Source of the DNA: a virus
DNA: 44,888 nucleotides
Strand: one strand, 5' to 3'
Virus record (IMG/VR): IMGVR_UViG_3300046820_000639
Location: 1 to 44,888 of that record
The translations under genes and the position numbers were made by a program. Numbering within the stretch: position 1 is the stretch's first letter; each line of letters begins with the position of its first letter. Below, in pieces: positions 20,963-28,860 of the stretch. The notes below the pieces were generated by a model. The model was given only the letters and a program-made list of their open reading frames with translations. It was not told the origin of the DNA and did not search any database.

Positions 20963-21330
20963 CTTGCTTGAATCTCTTTTACTCGTTGTACAGTAAAGTA
21001 TGGAGCCAAAGATTTCATTACCACTGTTTCAAATGTAGCACCTGGGTCTTTGTAGGTCTGTGGATACCATCCGGCATCATATTCGTTGATATATAAACTG
21101 CCGTTTACAGCTCGTTTAACATGCTTGGCTGCAATTTTTTTAATGTCATCTGGCAACGGTCTGCCGTTCCATCCACCATAGTGTTGCTTAACTAATTTGC
21201 CTTTGTATTGACGAGCAGTCTTTTGTTGTTGTGCTTGTCTACGCAACATCAATTCTAACTGGTCGCGTTTTTCCTCTTCGTCAGGATCAAACGTCCAAGG
21301 GCTTTCATTTAATAATTCGTATAAAAACAT
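20959..21330 (-). CDS. Hypothetical cargo-cassette protein, 123 aa
   Basis: Starts MFLYELLNESPWTFDPDEEE: the MRA is replaced, but LYE and LNE are (L/I)xE sites within the first nine residues. A basic helical region (LMLRRQAQQQKTARQYKGKL) and a YINEYDAGWYPQTYKDPG segment follow. No domain recognised. Coupled to both neighbours within the cassette. Confidence 0.65.
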   Translation of the reverse strand: MFLYELLNESPWTFDPDEEEKRDQLELMLRRQAQQQKTARQYKGKLVKQHYGGWNGRPLPDDIKKIAAKHVKRAVNGSLYINEYDAGWYPQTYKDPGATFETVVMKSLAPYFTVQRVKEIQAR

Positions 21331-21968
21331 TAGGCAAAGTGTCCTATATATGCCGGTGCATACACACCGTTGTGAACACCATATTGGCGCAGAAGAGCAA
21401 TCATACGATGATGCCCTTCTAGTAACTCGAATCCACCTTGAGGATCATTAATTGATTTACGTGGGTGTAGTACAACAATCAATGGCTCTTTGATAAAGCC
21501 ACTACGTTTAACTATTTCATCTTGTGTACCAATACGCTTGGTATGTCGAGGAATTTTATCTGCTAGTTTGCTAGGGTCTTCGCCGGCCATTGCGGCTAGT
21601 TTGCTTTGTGTTGTACTATCCCAACTGTCCCATGAGAAAAATGTGTTTGCCTTGGTCCAACGCTTGATAGGATACTGTTGTTTCAAATATTGTATATGTG
21701 GCATTAAACTTTCTGCCCATTTCTTTTCTTGAAACTGTGCAACAACTTGTTTGTATTTTTCTAAATCAATTGAGCCATCACCGCGTGTAGCTAATTGTTT
21801 AGCTTCGTCGGTTTCTGCTTGTGTAACAGGAAAGCCTGAGCGTACAGCTTTGTTCATGCGTCCTAGCAATAGGTCACGAACAACATAGTCTGGCCAACCC
21901 GGAAAATGTTGCTGTAATAAACGCAACACTCCTCCGCGGTATTCTATTAAAAAGTCTTGTGCTCTCAT
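21330..21968 (-). CDS. ParB/sulfiredoxin-fold protein with capsid-targeting-like leader
   Basis: A 212-residue protein. The leader MRAQDFLIEYRGG carries LIE. The C-terminal domain has EPLIVVLHPRKSINDPQGGF and ELLEGHHRMIALLRQYGVHN, the GHHR core of the ParB N-terminal/sulfiredoxin-like fold (ATP- or CTP-binding, sometimes nuclease). The middle is helical. In this cassette it may act on host nucleic acid after entry; substrate unknown. Confidence 0.75.
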   Translation of the reverse strand: MRAQDFLIEYRGGVLRLLQQHFPGWPDYVVRDLLLGRMNKAVRSGFPVTQAETDEAKQLATRGDGSIDLEKYKQVVAQFQEKKWAESLMPHIQYLKQQYPIKRWTKANTFFSWDSWDSTTQSKLAAMAGEDPSKLADKIPRHTKRIGTQDEIVKRSGFIKEPLIVVLHPRKSINDPQGGFELLEGHHRMIALLRQYGVHNGVYAPAYIGHFA

Positions 21969-22663
21969 AGGCTTAGGTCTGCATCCTGTTCTCGGTGATA
22001 TGCTTTATTTAACTTATCTAAATAACCTAGATTTCTAAGCACTTTAAATGTTAGATTTTCTACACCAAACTCGCCGTATTGATCTAACCCACTACGACGC
22101 ATTTTACGAATCTTATCTGTTACACGTTTGATATCCTCAGGATCATTGGCATTGGCAATAGCTCGGTCAATTTCCTGTATTAGGTTTTTAACTTTTTGAT
22201 TTACAGAACGATCATCTATGTTAGGTGGATTATAGTCAGGCTCTTTAAGCCATTTGCCATCTAGTAGACTATACATACCGCCTGACACAGGTGGCTCGTT
22301 TACATCTTCCACGTACAATTCTGCTTCATGTCCACGTATCATAATGTCGTGGTTATCATTCCAGATTTGTTTCTTGGCACGATAGAACGCTTCTGCAATA
22401 TCATCACATTGTAAATCTGCATACTCAGTCACAACATGTATATCAAAGTCACTGAATTTGGTCCAGTTATAGTTGGCCATAGACCCTGTTAAAACAATGT
22501 CCAACACACGGAAGTTAGGAATATCAAGATAGCTAACAAATGTCTGTGCAATCTTAAGACACTTGTATCTAACTTCCATACGCATTTCTGAACCCTGCCA
22601 TGCCGCTGGATTCAGATTGTTGTGGTATGCCACATTGTTTTTAACGTAGTCTCTAGCTCTCAT
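21965..22663 (-). CDS. Nucleotidyltransferase-fold protein
   Basis: A 232-residue protein starting MRARDYVKNNVAYHNN: it keeps MRA but has no clear (L/I)xE site. Near residue 60, VLTGSMANYNWTKFSDFDIH gives the GS...DxD signature of the MNT/polymerase-beta-type nucleotidyltransferase fold; the third carboxylate may be in HEAELYVEDV. It would transfer NMP to a protein, RNA or small molecule. It follows the nuclease gene by 6 nt and is ATGA-coupled to the ParB-fold gene. Confidence 0.8.
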   Translation of the reverse strand: MRARDYVKNNVAYHNNLNPAAWQGSEMRMEVRYKCLKIAQTFVSYLDIPNFRVLDIVLTGSMANYNWTKFSDFDIHVVTEYADLQCDDIAEAFYRAKKQIWNDNHDIMIRGHEAELYVEDVNEPPVSGGMYSLLDGKWLKEPDYNPPNIDDRSVNQKVKNLIQEIDRAIANANDPEDIKRVTDKIRKMRRSGLDQYGEFGVENLTFKVLRNLGYLDKLNKAYHREQDADLSL

Positions 22664-22669
22664 ATTATA

Positions 22670-23104
22670 TTAGTTACACCAGCTTTGTTTTGCATCGCCA
22701 AAATATTCGCGAGCAAAGCCATTGCGAATCAATTCAGCACGTAGGCTAACACCATTTAGAATGATGTCCCCCAATACACGACCACCGAACTTATCCCATC
22801 CATAGAGAATGACCTGGTGCTGTTGCGTAGTTGCAACTGCATTCTTAGTGAAGGCACTTGCGGCTTGTCCTCGCTGATCTTCAGAAGGGCATTGGGCACG
22901 GAATCCTTTTTCTGGGGTGTCAACACCAAAGACTCGGACAGCAAGTTCTGGTTTAAGTGGTGCTGGGAGAAAGGGTGCCGCTATGACTACAGTATCACCA
23001 TCGTTTACACGAATGATTTTAGCGTCATAGGTTACTCCTTGCGGTGTTTTTTGTGCTAGTGCTAGTGTGGGAACTAGTAATAATACGGCTAATAATTTTT
23101 TCAT
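22670..23104 (-). CDS. Secreted thermonuclease (SNase) family protein
   Basis: A 144-residue protein. Residues 1-17 (MKKLLAVLLLVPTLALA) form a Sec signal peptide, so the mature enzyme is periplasmic. The SNase fold is shown by IIRVNDGDTVVIA, VRVFGVDTPEKGFRAQCP (Arg and Asp of the active site) and LYGWDKFGGRVLGDIILNGV. The second Arg of the triad fits GGRVLGD. It cuts DNA or RNA with Ca2+ in the family. It has a signal peptide rather than the MRA leader of its neighbours. Confidence 0.88.
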   Translation of the reverse strand: MKKLLAVLLLVPTLALAQKTPQGVTYDAKIIRVNDGDTVVIAAPFLPAPLKPELAVRVFGVDTPEKGFRAQCPSEDQRGQAASAFTKNAVATTQQHQVILYGWDKFGGRVLGDIILNGVSLRAELIRNGFAREYFGDAKQSWCN

Positions 23105-23116
23105 TGATTTTTCCTT

Positions 23117-25333
23117 TTAAATTCTTCTTACTCTCATGAAGCCTGGCGGCATGCCATTGGCCTCTTGTCGATTAATGTATTCTCTTATTTCATCAGCTGT
23201 AACATTACGTAGTGTGTCAAAAACTTCGTTGGGTGTATCGTACTGATATAATTCAACATCGCCTCTAGGTGCTTGAGACCTACTTCTATCTGCGGCATCA
23301 ACTGCTCCTGCAATATCTGGTTGGATATCTTTGACTGTAGAGTCTTTAGCTGGTCCTGTTTTAATACGTTTAGCAAGTTCTGCACGTCTACTCAATGGTT
23401 TTCTTACTGTGTCAAACTCAGAATAAGATCTAATATAATAGTCAACACCTGCATGCTTGTCCATTGCTAAATCTGCGGCTTCGCCTCTTGTGGCAGATTT
23501 AATTATGTCAATGATTTCGTCAGTTTCTCTATTAACTACTGCCCATTGTCCAGTGTTGGCTGATGTGTCTAACAACTCATATTGTTTCTTAAATCCTTCC
23601 ATTGACGAACCTGGACTAAGATCTTGTTTGGCTTTTGCTATAGCTTCGTCGTAGGTAAAATTACCATACTGTTTACCAGCTACAGGCTTGCCTGTGGTTT
23701 TATCATATAATTGCCATGTACTCTTTTTAAGAGTCTCAGGCGCATCTTTAGCCAATGCTGTTTCTGCCCATTGTTTCTTTAGTTCTTCTTTGGTAATTAC
23801 GCCAGCAGTATACTTTGCAAATAGTTCTAAGCTAGGATCTGATTTTTCTGGGGCAATAAGTTTGTACAACTTCTTAGCATACTCTTTACGCTCTAAGTCG
23901 GCACGGCTGGCAATGTGCATGGCCTGTGCATAACGCATCATGGTATTTTCTAGTCTATCAATACTGTCTGTGTATTCTTCACCGCCAGCACTACGGAATT
24001 CAATATAGCCTTGGTGCGGATTAATACTGGTGTACTTGCCAAAGTCGCCTTTGCTAATACTACGGCTAGCCAACTCAATCAAGTTACCACGCATCAACTC
24101 CATAGCGTCAGTTACCTTGGCATTGCCTCTGGCTATACTAGAACGAATCTTTTTCATTGCGGCTTCAGTAAAGTGATTACTGCTACGGCCAAATTCTTTT
24201 AATACGTGTTCGTCACCTAGGAATAGTGCCAACTTAACAAAGTCGACATTACCGCCAGCGTATGGTAAACTTACTCCCATATGGAAGCCAGTGGACCTAT
24301 TACTGTAAGCACCATTGCTGATTGCCCACTTAAAGAATTCACGCATCTTGTCTAGTGCTTCCTTAATAGGCATTGGTGGACTAACAATTTCTACTGGCAT
24401 ATCACCTGAGTCGGCATCAAGACTTGAGTCTGGTTCAAAAATCCAAGTTACATCATCTCGACGAGCACTATGGTATCCGCCTGATACTTTGGTTTTTACG
24501 CCAAGTACTTCACTTAAATCATCTGCTAGTCGTTGTGCATTTTGTTCACTGTATCCTGATTCGTTGCCACCAGAGCCGGTCATGTAAGGCCAATCTAAAT
24601 CAAATTGATCACGAACATCGCTCATCCAGCGTAGGCCAACATCACTAAAGAAACTACTGTCGTCATCTACTTGGAAATCGTTGCGGAACTCATCTAGGGC
24701 CATGTCATAGAAACCGTCTTGATCAGCAAGACTGTTTTCTGCTTGTGTTTGTAAGTCGTTTTCTGCTTGATCACGACCTTCTAAATAGTTGTCATAGGCT
24801 TTGCTGGCTTCTCTGGCCGCATTTTGATCGCTTAATTTAGTGTAGCGTGGTGCTGACTCGCCTGCTTCCATAGCGGCATCAACTTCTTCGTCGCTGAGTC
24901 CCATGGCTTCTAGTGCTTCACGAGTTTTGTCGTCCCAGTCCCACTCTTCGTCTTCGATGACTTTTTTAATTAACTCTTCTGCTTCGTCACGGAATGCATC
25001 GTACATTTGTTCGTCGTACCATTCCATGTACATTTCATCAAGACCGTTGCGTAGTTCACGTTCGCCACGAGGACTTAGTCCGTAGCCCCATTCATCATTG
25101 CTGAAAAAGTCAATAACTTCGTCAATAGACGAACAACGCTCGTCCATATCCATGTCCGGTTCCCAATCTTCTGGGTCAGATTCGCCTAAGCCTGTGAATA
25201 CTAATTCAGCTTCAAATCCAGCACGTATGCCTTCGGCTTCGGGACTGTTAATAAATGATTTGAGCGAGCTAGGGCTCATGCGTAGCTCGTCTAATTGTTC
25301 TTCTGTGAGTGTTCTAAAGTCTGTAAAACGCAT
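23117..25333 (-). CDS. Amidoligase_2-like enzyme with cassette leader, 738 aa
   Basis: The largest protein here. The leader MRFTDFRTLTEEQLDELR contains LDE. An acidic region (residues about 40-200) precedes the catalytic region: AGFEAELVFTG (about 40), VTWIFEPDSSLDADSGDMPV then EIVSPPMPIKEALDKMREFF and STGFHMGVSLPYAGGNVDFV (about 290-370). These match the GCS-like amidoligase_2 fold (D-S-L, EIVSPP, GxHxx). The family joins carboxylates to amines with ATP. The C-terminal 250 residues show internal WxLxDxxTG-like units. First gene of the coupled cassette. Confidence 0.75.
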   Translation of the reverse strand: MRFTDFRTLTEEQLDELRMSPSSLKSFINSPEAEGIRAGFEAELVFTGLGESDPEDWEPDMDMDERCSSIDEVIDFFSNDEWGYGLSPRGERELRNGLDEMYMEWYDEQMYDAFRDEAEELIKKVIEDEEWDWDDKTREALEAMGLSDEEVDAAMEAGESAPRYTKLSDQNAAREASKAYDNYLEGRDQAENDLQTQAENSLADQDGFYDMALDEFRNDFQVDDDSSFFSDVGLRWMSDVRDQFDLDWPYMTGSGGNESGYSEQNAQRLADDLSEVLGVKTKVSGGYHSARRDDVTWIFEPDSSLDADSGDMPVEIVSPPMPIKEALDKMREFFKWAISNGAYSNRSTGFHMGVSLPYAGGNVDFVKLALFLGDEHVLKEFGRSSNHFTEAAMKKIRSSIARGNAKVTDAMELMRGNLIELASRSISKGDFGKYTSINPHQGYIEFRSAGGEEYTDSIDRLENTMMRYAQAMHIASRADLERKEYAKKLYKLIAPEKSDPSLELFAKYTAGVITKEELKKQWAETALAKDAPETLKKSTWQLYDKTTGKPVAGKQYGNFTYDEAIAKAKQDLSPGSSMEGFKKQYELLDTSANTGQWAVVNRETDEIIDIIKSATRGEAADLAMDKHAGVDYYIRSYSEFDTVRKPLSRRAELAKRIKTGPAKDSTVKDIQPDIAGAVDAADRSRSQAPRGDVELYQYDTPNEVFDTLRNVTADEIREYINRQEANGMPPGFMRVRRI

Positions 25334-25360
25334 ATAAGATACCGTAAAAAGTCAGTGTTA

Positions 25361-25981
25361 TTAACTATTTACCGTATCTTTATCGTTTAAGATATTTGAT
25401 GTATAGTCGTAATTTACCATCATTCCGTGGCTTTGTGTACGACGTTTTTCGCTTTTATCTGCATTTGGGATAGCACGTAGCACTTTAGCACCATTGGCCA
25501 AATGAAACTTAGCCACAGGATCTCCTTGTGCTTTTAAGAACTCAACAACAGCTTCAACACTAGGTGGTTCACTGAAATGAGCACTTAGGTTTGGAATAGG
25601 ACTCATGGTAACAAAGTTACGCACCTGTGGCATGTTTTCTTTGATCCATGTTGCGGCTTCACGTATAAGCACAGCACCTACATTTTTTAATTGGGTAGCT
25701 ACATCTGTGCGGAATACGCTGTAAAAAATAGCATGACTAGCACGAGTTGATACCGGACTGTTGTTGTCTAGTATGTCATCAATGTCATCGGGTAGGCCAC
25801 CTGTGTAGGCTACACAAAGCACAGCAACGGGTTTATCGTTTTCTAACAAAAAGAAAATATTACGATCATAACGACAACGACGCAACAAGGTTCTTGCGTC
25901 AGTTATACTGTGTACGGGGTCTTGGAATATGTACTGATAGAAATCAGTGTTGAAATTTTTGGATCTTAAGTGGGCGAGCAT
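25361..25981 (-). CDS. Malonyl-CoA decarboxylase-like catalytic domain (GNAT fold)
   Basis: A 206-residue protein that resembles the C-terminal catalytic domain of malonyl-CoA decarboxylase along its length. In order: VHSITDARTLLRRCRYDRNI, PVAVLCVAYTGGLPDDIDDI, HAIFYSVFRTDVATQL, NFVTMSPIPNL (catalytic Ser in SPIP) and DPVAKFHLANGAKVLR (catalytic His in FHL), ending MMVNYDY. MCD turns malonyl-CoA into acetyl-CoA and CO2. The helical N-terminal oligomerisation domain of cellular MCD is absent. AGGA precedes the ATG; a late-type motif lies upstream. Confidence 0.75.
   Translation of the reverse strand: MLAHLRSKNFNTDFYQYIFQDPVHSITDARTLLRRCRYDRNIFFLLENDKPVAVLCVAYTGGLPDDIDDILDNNSPVSTRASHAIFYSVFRTDVATQLKNVGAVLIREAATWIKENMPQVRNFVTMSPIPNLSAHFSEPPSVEAVVEFLKAQGDPVAKFHLANGAKVLRAIPNADKSEKRRTQSHGMMVNYDYTSNILNDKDTVNS
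25365..25373 (-). promoter_or_regulatory. Late-type motif GGTAAATAG upstream of the cargo cassette
   Basis: Minus strand, 31 nt before the ATG at 25333 and inside the end of the upstream gene. It lies in one arm of an imperfect inverted repeat (25336-25348 against 25368-25380, 12 of 13 positions paired). The core matches the motif in the palindrome at 16021. Confidence 0.45.
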
Positions 25982-26005
25982 GGCAGTTTTTCCTGGAGTA
26001 ATATG

Positions 26006-26015
26006 CGTATTTATT
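26006..26015 (-). promoter_or_regulatory. Late-type motif AATAAATACG
   Basis: Minus strand, about 24 nt before the ATG of the MCD-like gene, with AGGA in between. Confidence 0.5.
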
Positions 26016-26039
26016 ACTCACACGAAAAAACTACGCAGT

Positions 26040-26969
26040 TTATGATTTTACGTAAGGTACCAATGCCTTTATACTGGTCATGCCACGTTTGCGAGCGGCA
26101 GTGACTCGGTGATTACCATCTAATACCCAACCTTCATCATCCACTACAATAGGTTTACGTTCTATGTCGTGTGTAGTAATATCGTCAATGTGATCCCAGT
26201 CCAAGTCAATTACTCTGCGGTAACGGTCGTCCTGGTCATAAAATTCTGGAGTTTTTAATGTGCGTATAGGCACATGCTTTAATTGCCACGCTTTGTGATC
26301 TAATATAGGTTTGTCTAGAGTATAGCCATCTGCATGGATGCCCTTTACATACTTTAGAACCTGCTTGTTGGTGTATAGTTTGTTATTTCCGGTATTAGTG
26401 GCTTGCTCAAAATCTTCTTCTACAGATTCTGTTTGCACTTTGCCGGCTAAGGCTAAACGAAGTTTCTTTAATGCTTGATCGCACTCACCGTCTTGGTATA
26501 ATATACCGATACCACCATTGGCTTCCCATAAGCGTATATTGGTTGCATAATCATCTATTAAAATGTTAGGAGTGCCATCGGGTTGACGTGCGAATCTTTC
26601 TTTGTTGTGATCAAATAATATAGACTTCGGTGAGTGTTTGGTTAAATGCTTTTCTAACCATTCGGCTTTTTCTCTAGTGCTTTGTTCTATTTCGCTCATT
26701 AACGGACTAGACAATATACTATACTTGCCAGCATACTTTAGCACACCGTGTATTAGTTTACCTGCTTCGGGTAATGGCTGTAGATTTTCAAAAAATCCTG
26801 GTGTTTGTGCTACTTGCTCAATGCGGTCTTTTTCTTTGCGGGCTTGACGCCAATGCTCGGACCCTTCCCCTTTGGCCGCGGCACCAAAGAAGTCAGCAAG
26901 AACCCCGTCCATATCTACATAAACAACAGGTGGCTTTGGGTTATTGCTTTCGAACTCAAATGATTTCAT
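26040..26969 (-). CDS. HAD-type 5'-nucleotidase fused to ParB-fold domain
   Basis: A 309-residue two-domain protein. Residues about 15-175 form a HAD phosphatase of the 5'(3')-deoxyribonucleotidase type: VVYVDMDGVLADFFG (DxDG nucleophile), YSILSSPLMSE (motif II Ser), and ILIDDYATNIRLWEANGG (acidic motif IV). Residues about 200-309 form a ParB-like domain ending VLDGNHRVTAARKRGMTSIK. The nucleotidase part may remove phosphate from dNMPs. The start MKSFEFESNN only loosely resembles the cassette leader. Confidence 0.8.
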   Translation of the reverse strand: MKSFEFESNNPKPPVVYVDMDGVLADFFGAAAKGEGSEHWRQARKEKDRIEQVAQTPGFFENLQPLPEAGKLIHGVLKYAGKYSILSSPLMSEIEQSTREKAEWLEKHLTKHSPKSILFDHNKERFARQPDGTPNILIDDYATNIRLWEANGGIGILYQDGECDQALKKLRLALAGKVQTESVEEDFEQATNTGNNKLYTNKQVLKYVKGIHADGYTLDKPILDHKAWQLKHVPIRTLKTPEFYDQDDRYRRVIDLDWDHIDDITTHDIERKPIVVDDEGWVLDGNHRVTAARKRGMTSIKALVPYVKS

Positions 26970-26974
26970 AGTTT

Positions 26975-26985
26975 AGTATTTATTA
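26975..26985 (-). promoter_or_regulatory. Late-type motif AATAAATACT, 5 nt before ATG
   Basis: Minus strand, ending 5 nt before the ATG at 26969, the same geometry as at 13559. If used as in T4, the transcript would start at about the ATG. Confidence 0.5.
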
Positions 26986-27537
26986 CTAAACCTTTAACAT
27001 TTTATGGAAACGTATTAGTCTATCCTGCACCATTTGCTTGTGTCGGAACATGGCCTCTTTACCTAAGGTATACAAATTCATTGGTGGCAATGTTACTCTA
27101 GCATCAGCATCACCTTCGTGTTTGCTTATTTCTAGGCCAAACTTCTCCACCAGGTGTATAATAGGGCGATTATAGCTTAAACAATGCATGTAAACATCGC
27201 GGAAATTGCGATTCTGACACCATGTTACAGCATAGTCCATCATTTGACTGCTAACACCTTGATTGCGATGTGACTCTGCGACCATTACACCTAACTCAAC
27301 TTCTTGATCGCTGATTGTGGCTATGTGTACAGTACCAACAATTTCTAAATCGCTGTCTTCGGCTACCACTATATGATGCTTCTCTGGGTTTTCCAATATC
27401 ATATCAACCAACAAAGTAATTTGAATATCAGAGTAGGGTATACCAAAGTACATACTACGAGTATCCATATTGCGTTGTTTTAAGAAATACTCGTAGCATC
27501 GAAGTTCGTGTACGCTTAATAGTCTACAGGTAATCAT
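26986..27537 (-). CDS. GNAT-family N-acetyltransferase
   Basis: A 183-residue protein. GNAT motif A is seen as VELGVMVAESHRNQGVSSQM near residue 105, with the acetyl-CoA loop HRNQGV (variant of R/Q-x-x-G-x-G/A). Motif B is seen in the following FRDVYMHCLSYNRPIIHLVE KFGLE region, split here for length. The acceptor is unknown. It starts 2 nt after the 31-aa gene, so the two are co-translated. Confidence 0.85.
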   Translation of the reverse strand: MITCRLLSVHELRCYEYFLKQRNMDTRSMYFGIPYSDIQITLLVDMILENPEKHHIVVAEDSDLEIVGTVHIATISDQEVELGVMVAESHRNQGVSSQMMDYAVTWCQNRNFRDVYMHCLSYNRPIIHLVEKFGLEISKHEGDADARVTLPPMNLYTLGKEAMFRHKQMVQDRLIRFHKMLKV

Positions 27538-27538
27538 T

Positions 27539-27634
27539 TTAGTACCAATAACATGTGTTCTTCTTTAGGTAAAGTCTACGTTCTTCGCGGTATGCATCAA
27601 TAAAACTCTTTACTGCTGTATAAACTTTAAACAT
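27539..27634 (-). CDS. Micro-protein, 31 aa
   Basis: A 31-residue peptide (MFKVYTAVKSFIDAYREERR then LYLKKNTCYWY). AGGAAAG precedes the ATG, the stop lies 1 nt before the GNAT start, and a consensus promoter lies 60 nt upstream. Amphipathic and basic with an aromatic end. It is real if the leader is translated; it may also act as a leader peptide for the GNAT gene. Confidence 0.55.
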   Translation of the reverse strand: MFKVYTAVKSFIDAYREERRLYLKKNTCYWY

Positions 27635-27692
27635 AGTCTTTCCTTTTTGTTTTGCACTAATACTTATCTCAGTGTTTCTACTGATATAAGAT

Positions 27693-27720
27693 ATTATATT
27701 GCAGAGCCACAAAAAGTCAA
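27693..27720 (-). promoter_or_regulatory. Early-type promoter
   Basis: Minus-strand TTGACT (27720-27715), 16-nt spacer, TATAAT (27698-27693). It overlaps the last codons of the upstream gene and serves the micro-protein and GNAT genes. Confidence 0.75.
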
Positions 27721-27954
27721 GGCAAAAAGAGTAGACAGCTCGGGATTAGTTATATCTACAGACCAACCGATGATGTAATTTTCGTCTAGGTCTACTTCTC
27801 TAACCGCTATTATTTCCCAACCTGAGCCTATATGTACCACTGGATCTTCACCGCGACCGTACAAGGGCCCCACATGTTCTGTGAGCCAATTGACTATTTC
27901 GGGCAGTCTATTACGATTGCCCAAAATAAATTCACTGATATCCAGTAATGCCAT
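27694..27954 (-). CDS. Hypothetical protein at the end of the ClpP operon, 86 aa
   Basis: An 86-residue protein (MALLDISEFILGNRNRLPEI). The helix LPEIVNWLTEHVGPLYGRG is followed by beta strands with GSGWEIIAVREVDLDENYII. The pattern resembles small phage proteins of unknown role. The start overlaps the GroES stop as TGATG. Confidence 0.65.
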   Translation of the reverse strand: MALLDISEFILGNRNRLPEIVNWLTEHVGPLYGRGEDPVVHIGSGWEIIAVREVDLDENYIIGWSVDITNPELSTLFALTFCGSAI

Positions 27955-28235
27955 CAGTCAACAACAGCAATAAGTTCTTCTTCTTTAAATACCAACAGAT
28001 CTTGACTGTCAATTTTAACTTTAAGTCCTGCACCCACAGGGAACATTACTCGATCGCCAACTTTAACAGTCATTGGAATAACTACTCCTTGTTTAGACAG
28101 TTTTCCGGGGCCTGTTGCTGTAACTCTCCCGGTGTTGGCTTGTTCGGCAGAGGCTGTTGGGATAAACAGTCCTGCACTTGTTTTTTCTTCTTTATCGTCT
28201 TGTAGTACTACTACACGATCAAACATTGGTGTCAT
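27954..28235 (-). CDS. groES: GroES-like co-chaperonin
   Basis: A 93-residue protein from the ATG at 28235 (MTPMFDRVVVLQDDKEEKTS). The mobile loop AGLFIPTASAEQANTGRVTA and the C-terminal YR/LVFKEEELIAV block (DLLVFKEEELIAVVD) match GroES. Size is as expected (about 97 aa). It caps host GroEL during folding, as phage homologues do for capsid proteins. It starts 1 nt after the ClpP stop. Confidence 0.92.
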   Translation of the reverse strand: MTPMFDRVVVLQDDKEEKTSAGLFIPTASAEQANTGRVTATGPGKLSKQGVVIPMTVKVGDRVMFPVGAGLKVKIDSQDLLVFKEEELIAVVD

Positions 28236-28236
28236 A

Positions 28237-28860
28237 TTAAACTCGCTTGGTAACAACTTCGTCAGCTAGACCGTAGTCTACTGCTTCTTGGGCACTTAAG
28301 AATGTATCAAACTTCATAGCTTCAAACAGTTCTTCGTAGGTCTTGCCCTTGGTATTGTGCTTGACATACAGTTCAGTTAGTCGCTGATTAATGCGAACTG
28401 ATTCATCAAAGCTACGTTTAGCATCTTCGAACTGTAGTTCTTGTACGTGAACGCTACCACGTGTGCCCGGAGTACCAGAACTAACACGGTGAATCATTGT
28501 GCGTGATTCTGGTAGTACTAGTCGTTTCCCGGCAGCACCGGCGTTTGCGAGAAAACTTCCCATAGAGCAGGCCTGGCCCAGTACAATGGTAGATACATCA
28601 GGCTTAATGAATTGCATAGTATCGTATATTGCAAGTCCAGCAGTGACTGAGCCGCCTGGACTGTTGATGTAGAATAATATGTCTGCATCTGGGTTCTCAC
28701 TTTCTAAAAATAGCATTTGTGCTACAACGAGGCTAGCTGAGTGTTCGTTGACATCAGTGTCTAGCATTACAATACGGTCTTTGAGCAAGCGACTGTAAAT
28801 GTCGTAAGCACGTTCACCGTTTGAAGTTTTTTCTAATACAGTTGGTACAAAGTGTGGCAT
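28237..28860 (-). CDS. clpP: ClpP-like protease, copy 1
   Basis: A 207-residue ATP-dependent Clp protease proteolytic subunit. Oxyanion region [17 protein letters not shown], catalytic Ser in [14 protein letters not shown], catalytic His in [13 protein letters not shown], and Asp region [20 protein letters not shown] are all intact. It forms a barrel and needs a Clp ATPase such as host ClpX or ClpA. It overlaps the radical SAM gene by 28 nt. Full length with a complete triad, so it is likely active. Confidence 0.93.
   Translation of the reverse strand: MPHFVPTVLEKTSNGERAYDIYSRLLKDRIVMLDTDVNEHSASLVVAQMLFLESENPDADILFYINSPGGSVTAGLAIYDTMQFIKPDVSTIVLGQACSMGSFLANAGAAGKRLVLPESRTMIHRVSSGTPGTRGSVHVQELQFEDAKRSFDESVRINQRLTELYVKHNTKGKTYEELFEAMKFDTFLSAQEAVDYGLADEVVTKRV

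Noticed and set aside
23185-24648. Open frames of 60-90 codons on both strands across the amidoligase gene.
   Set aside because: They are shadows of the long frame: low-complexity Ser/Ile-rich products without start signals.
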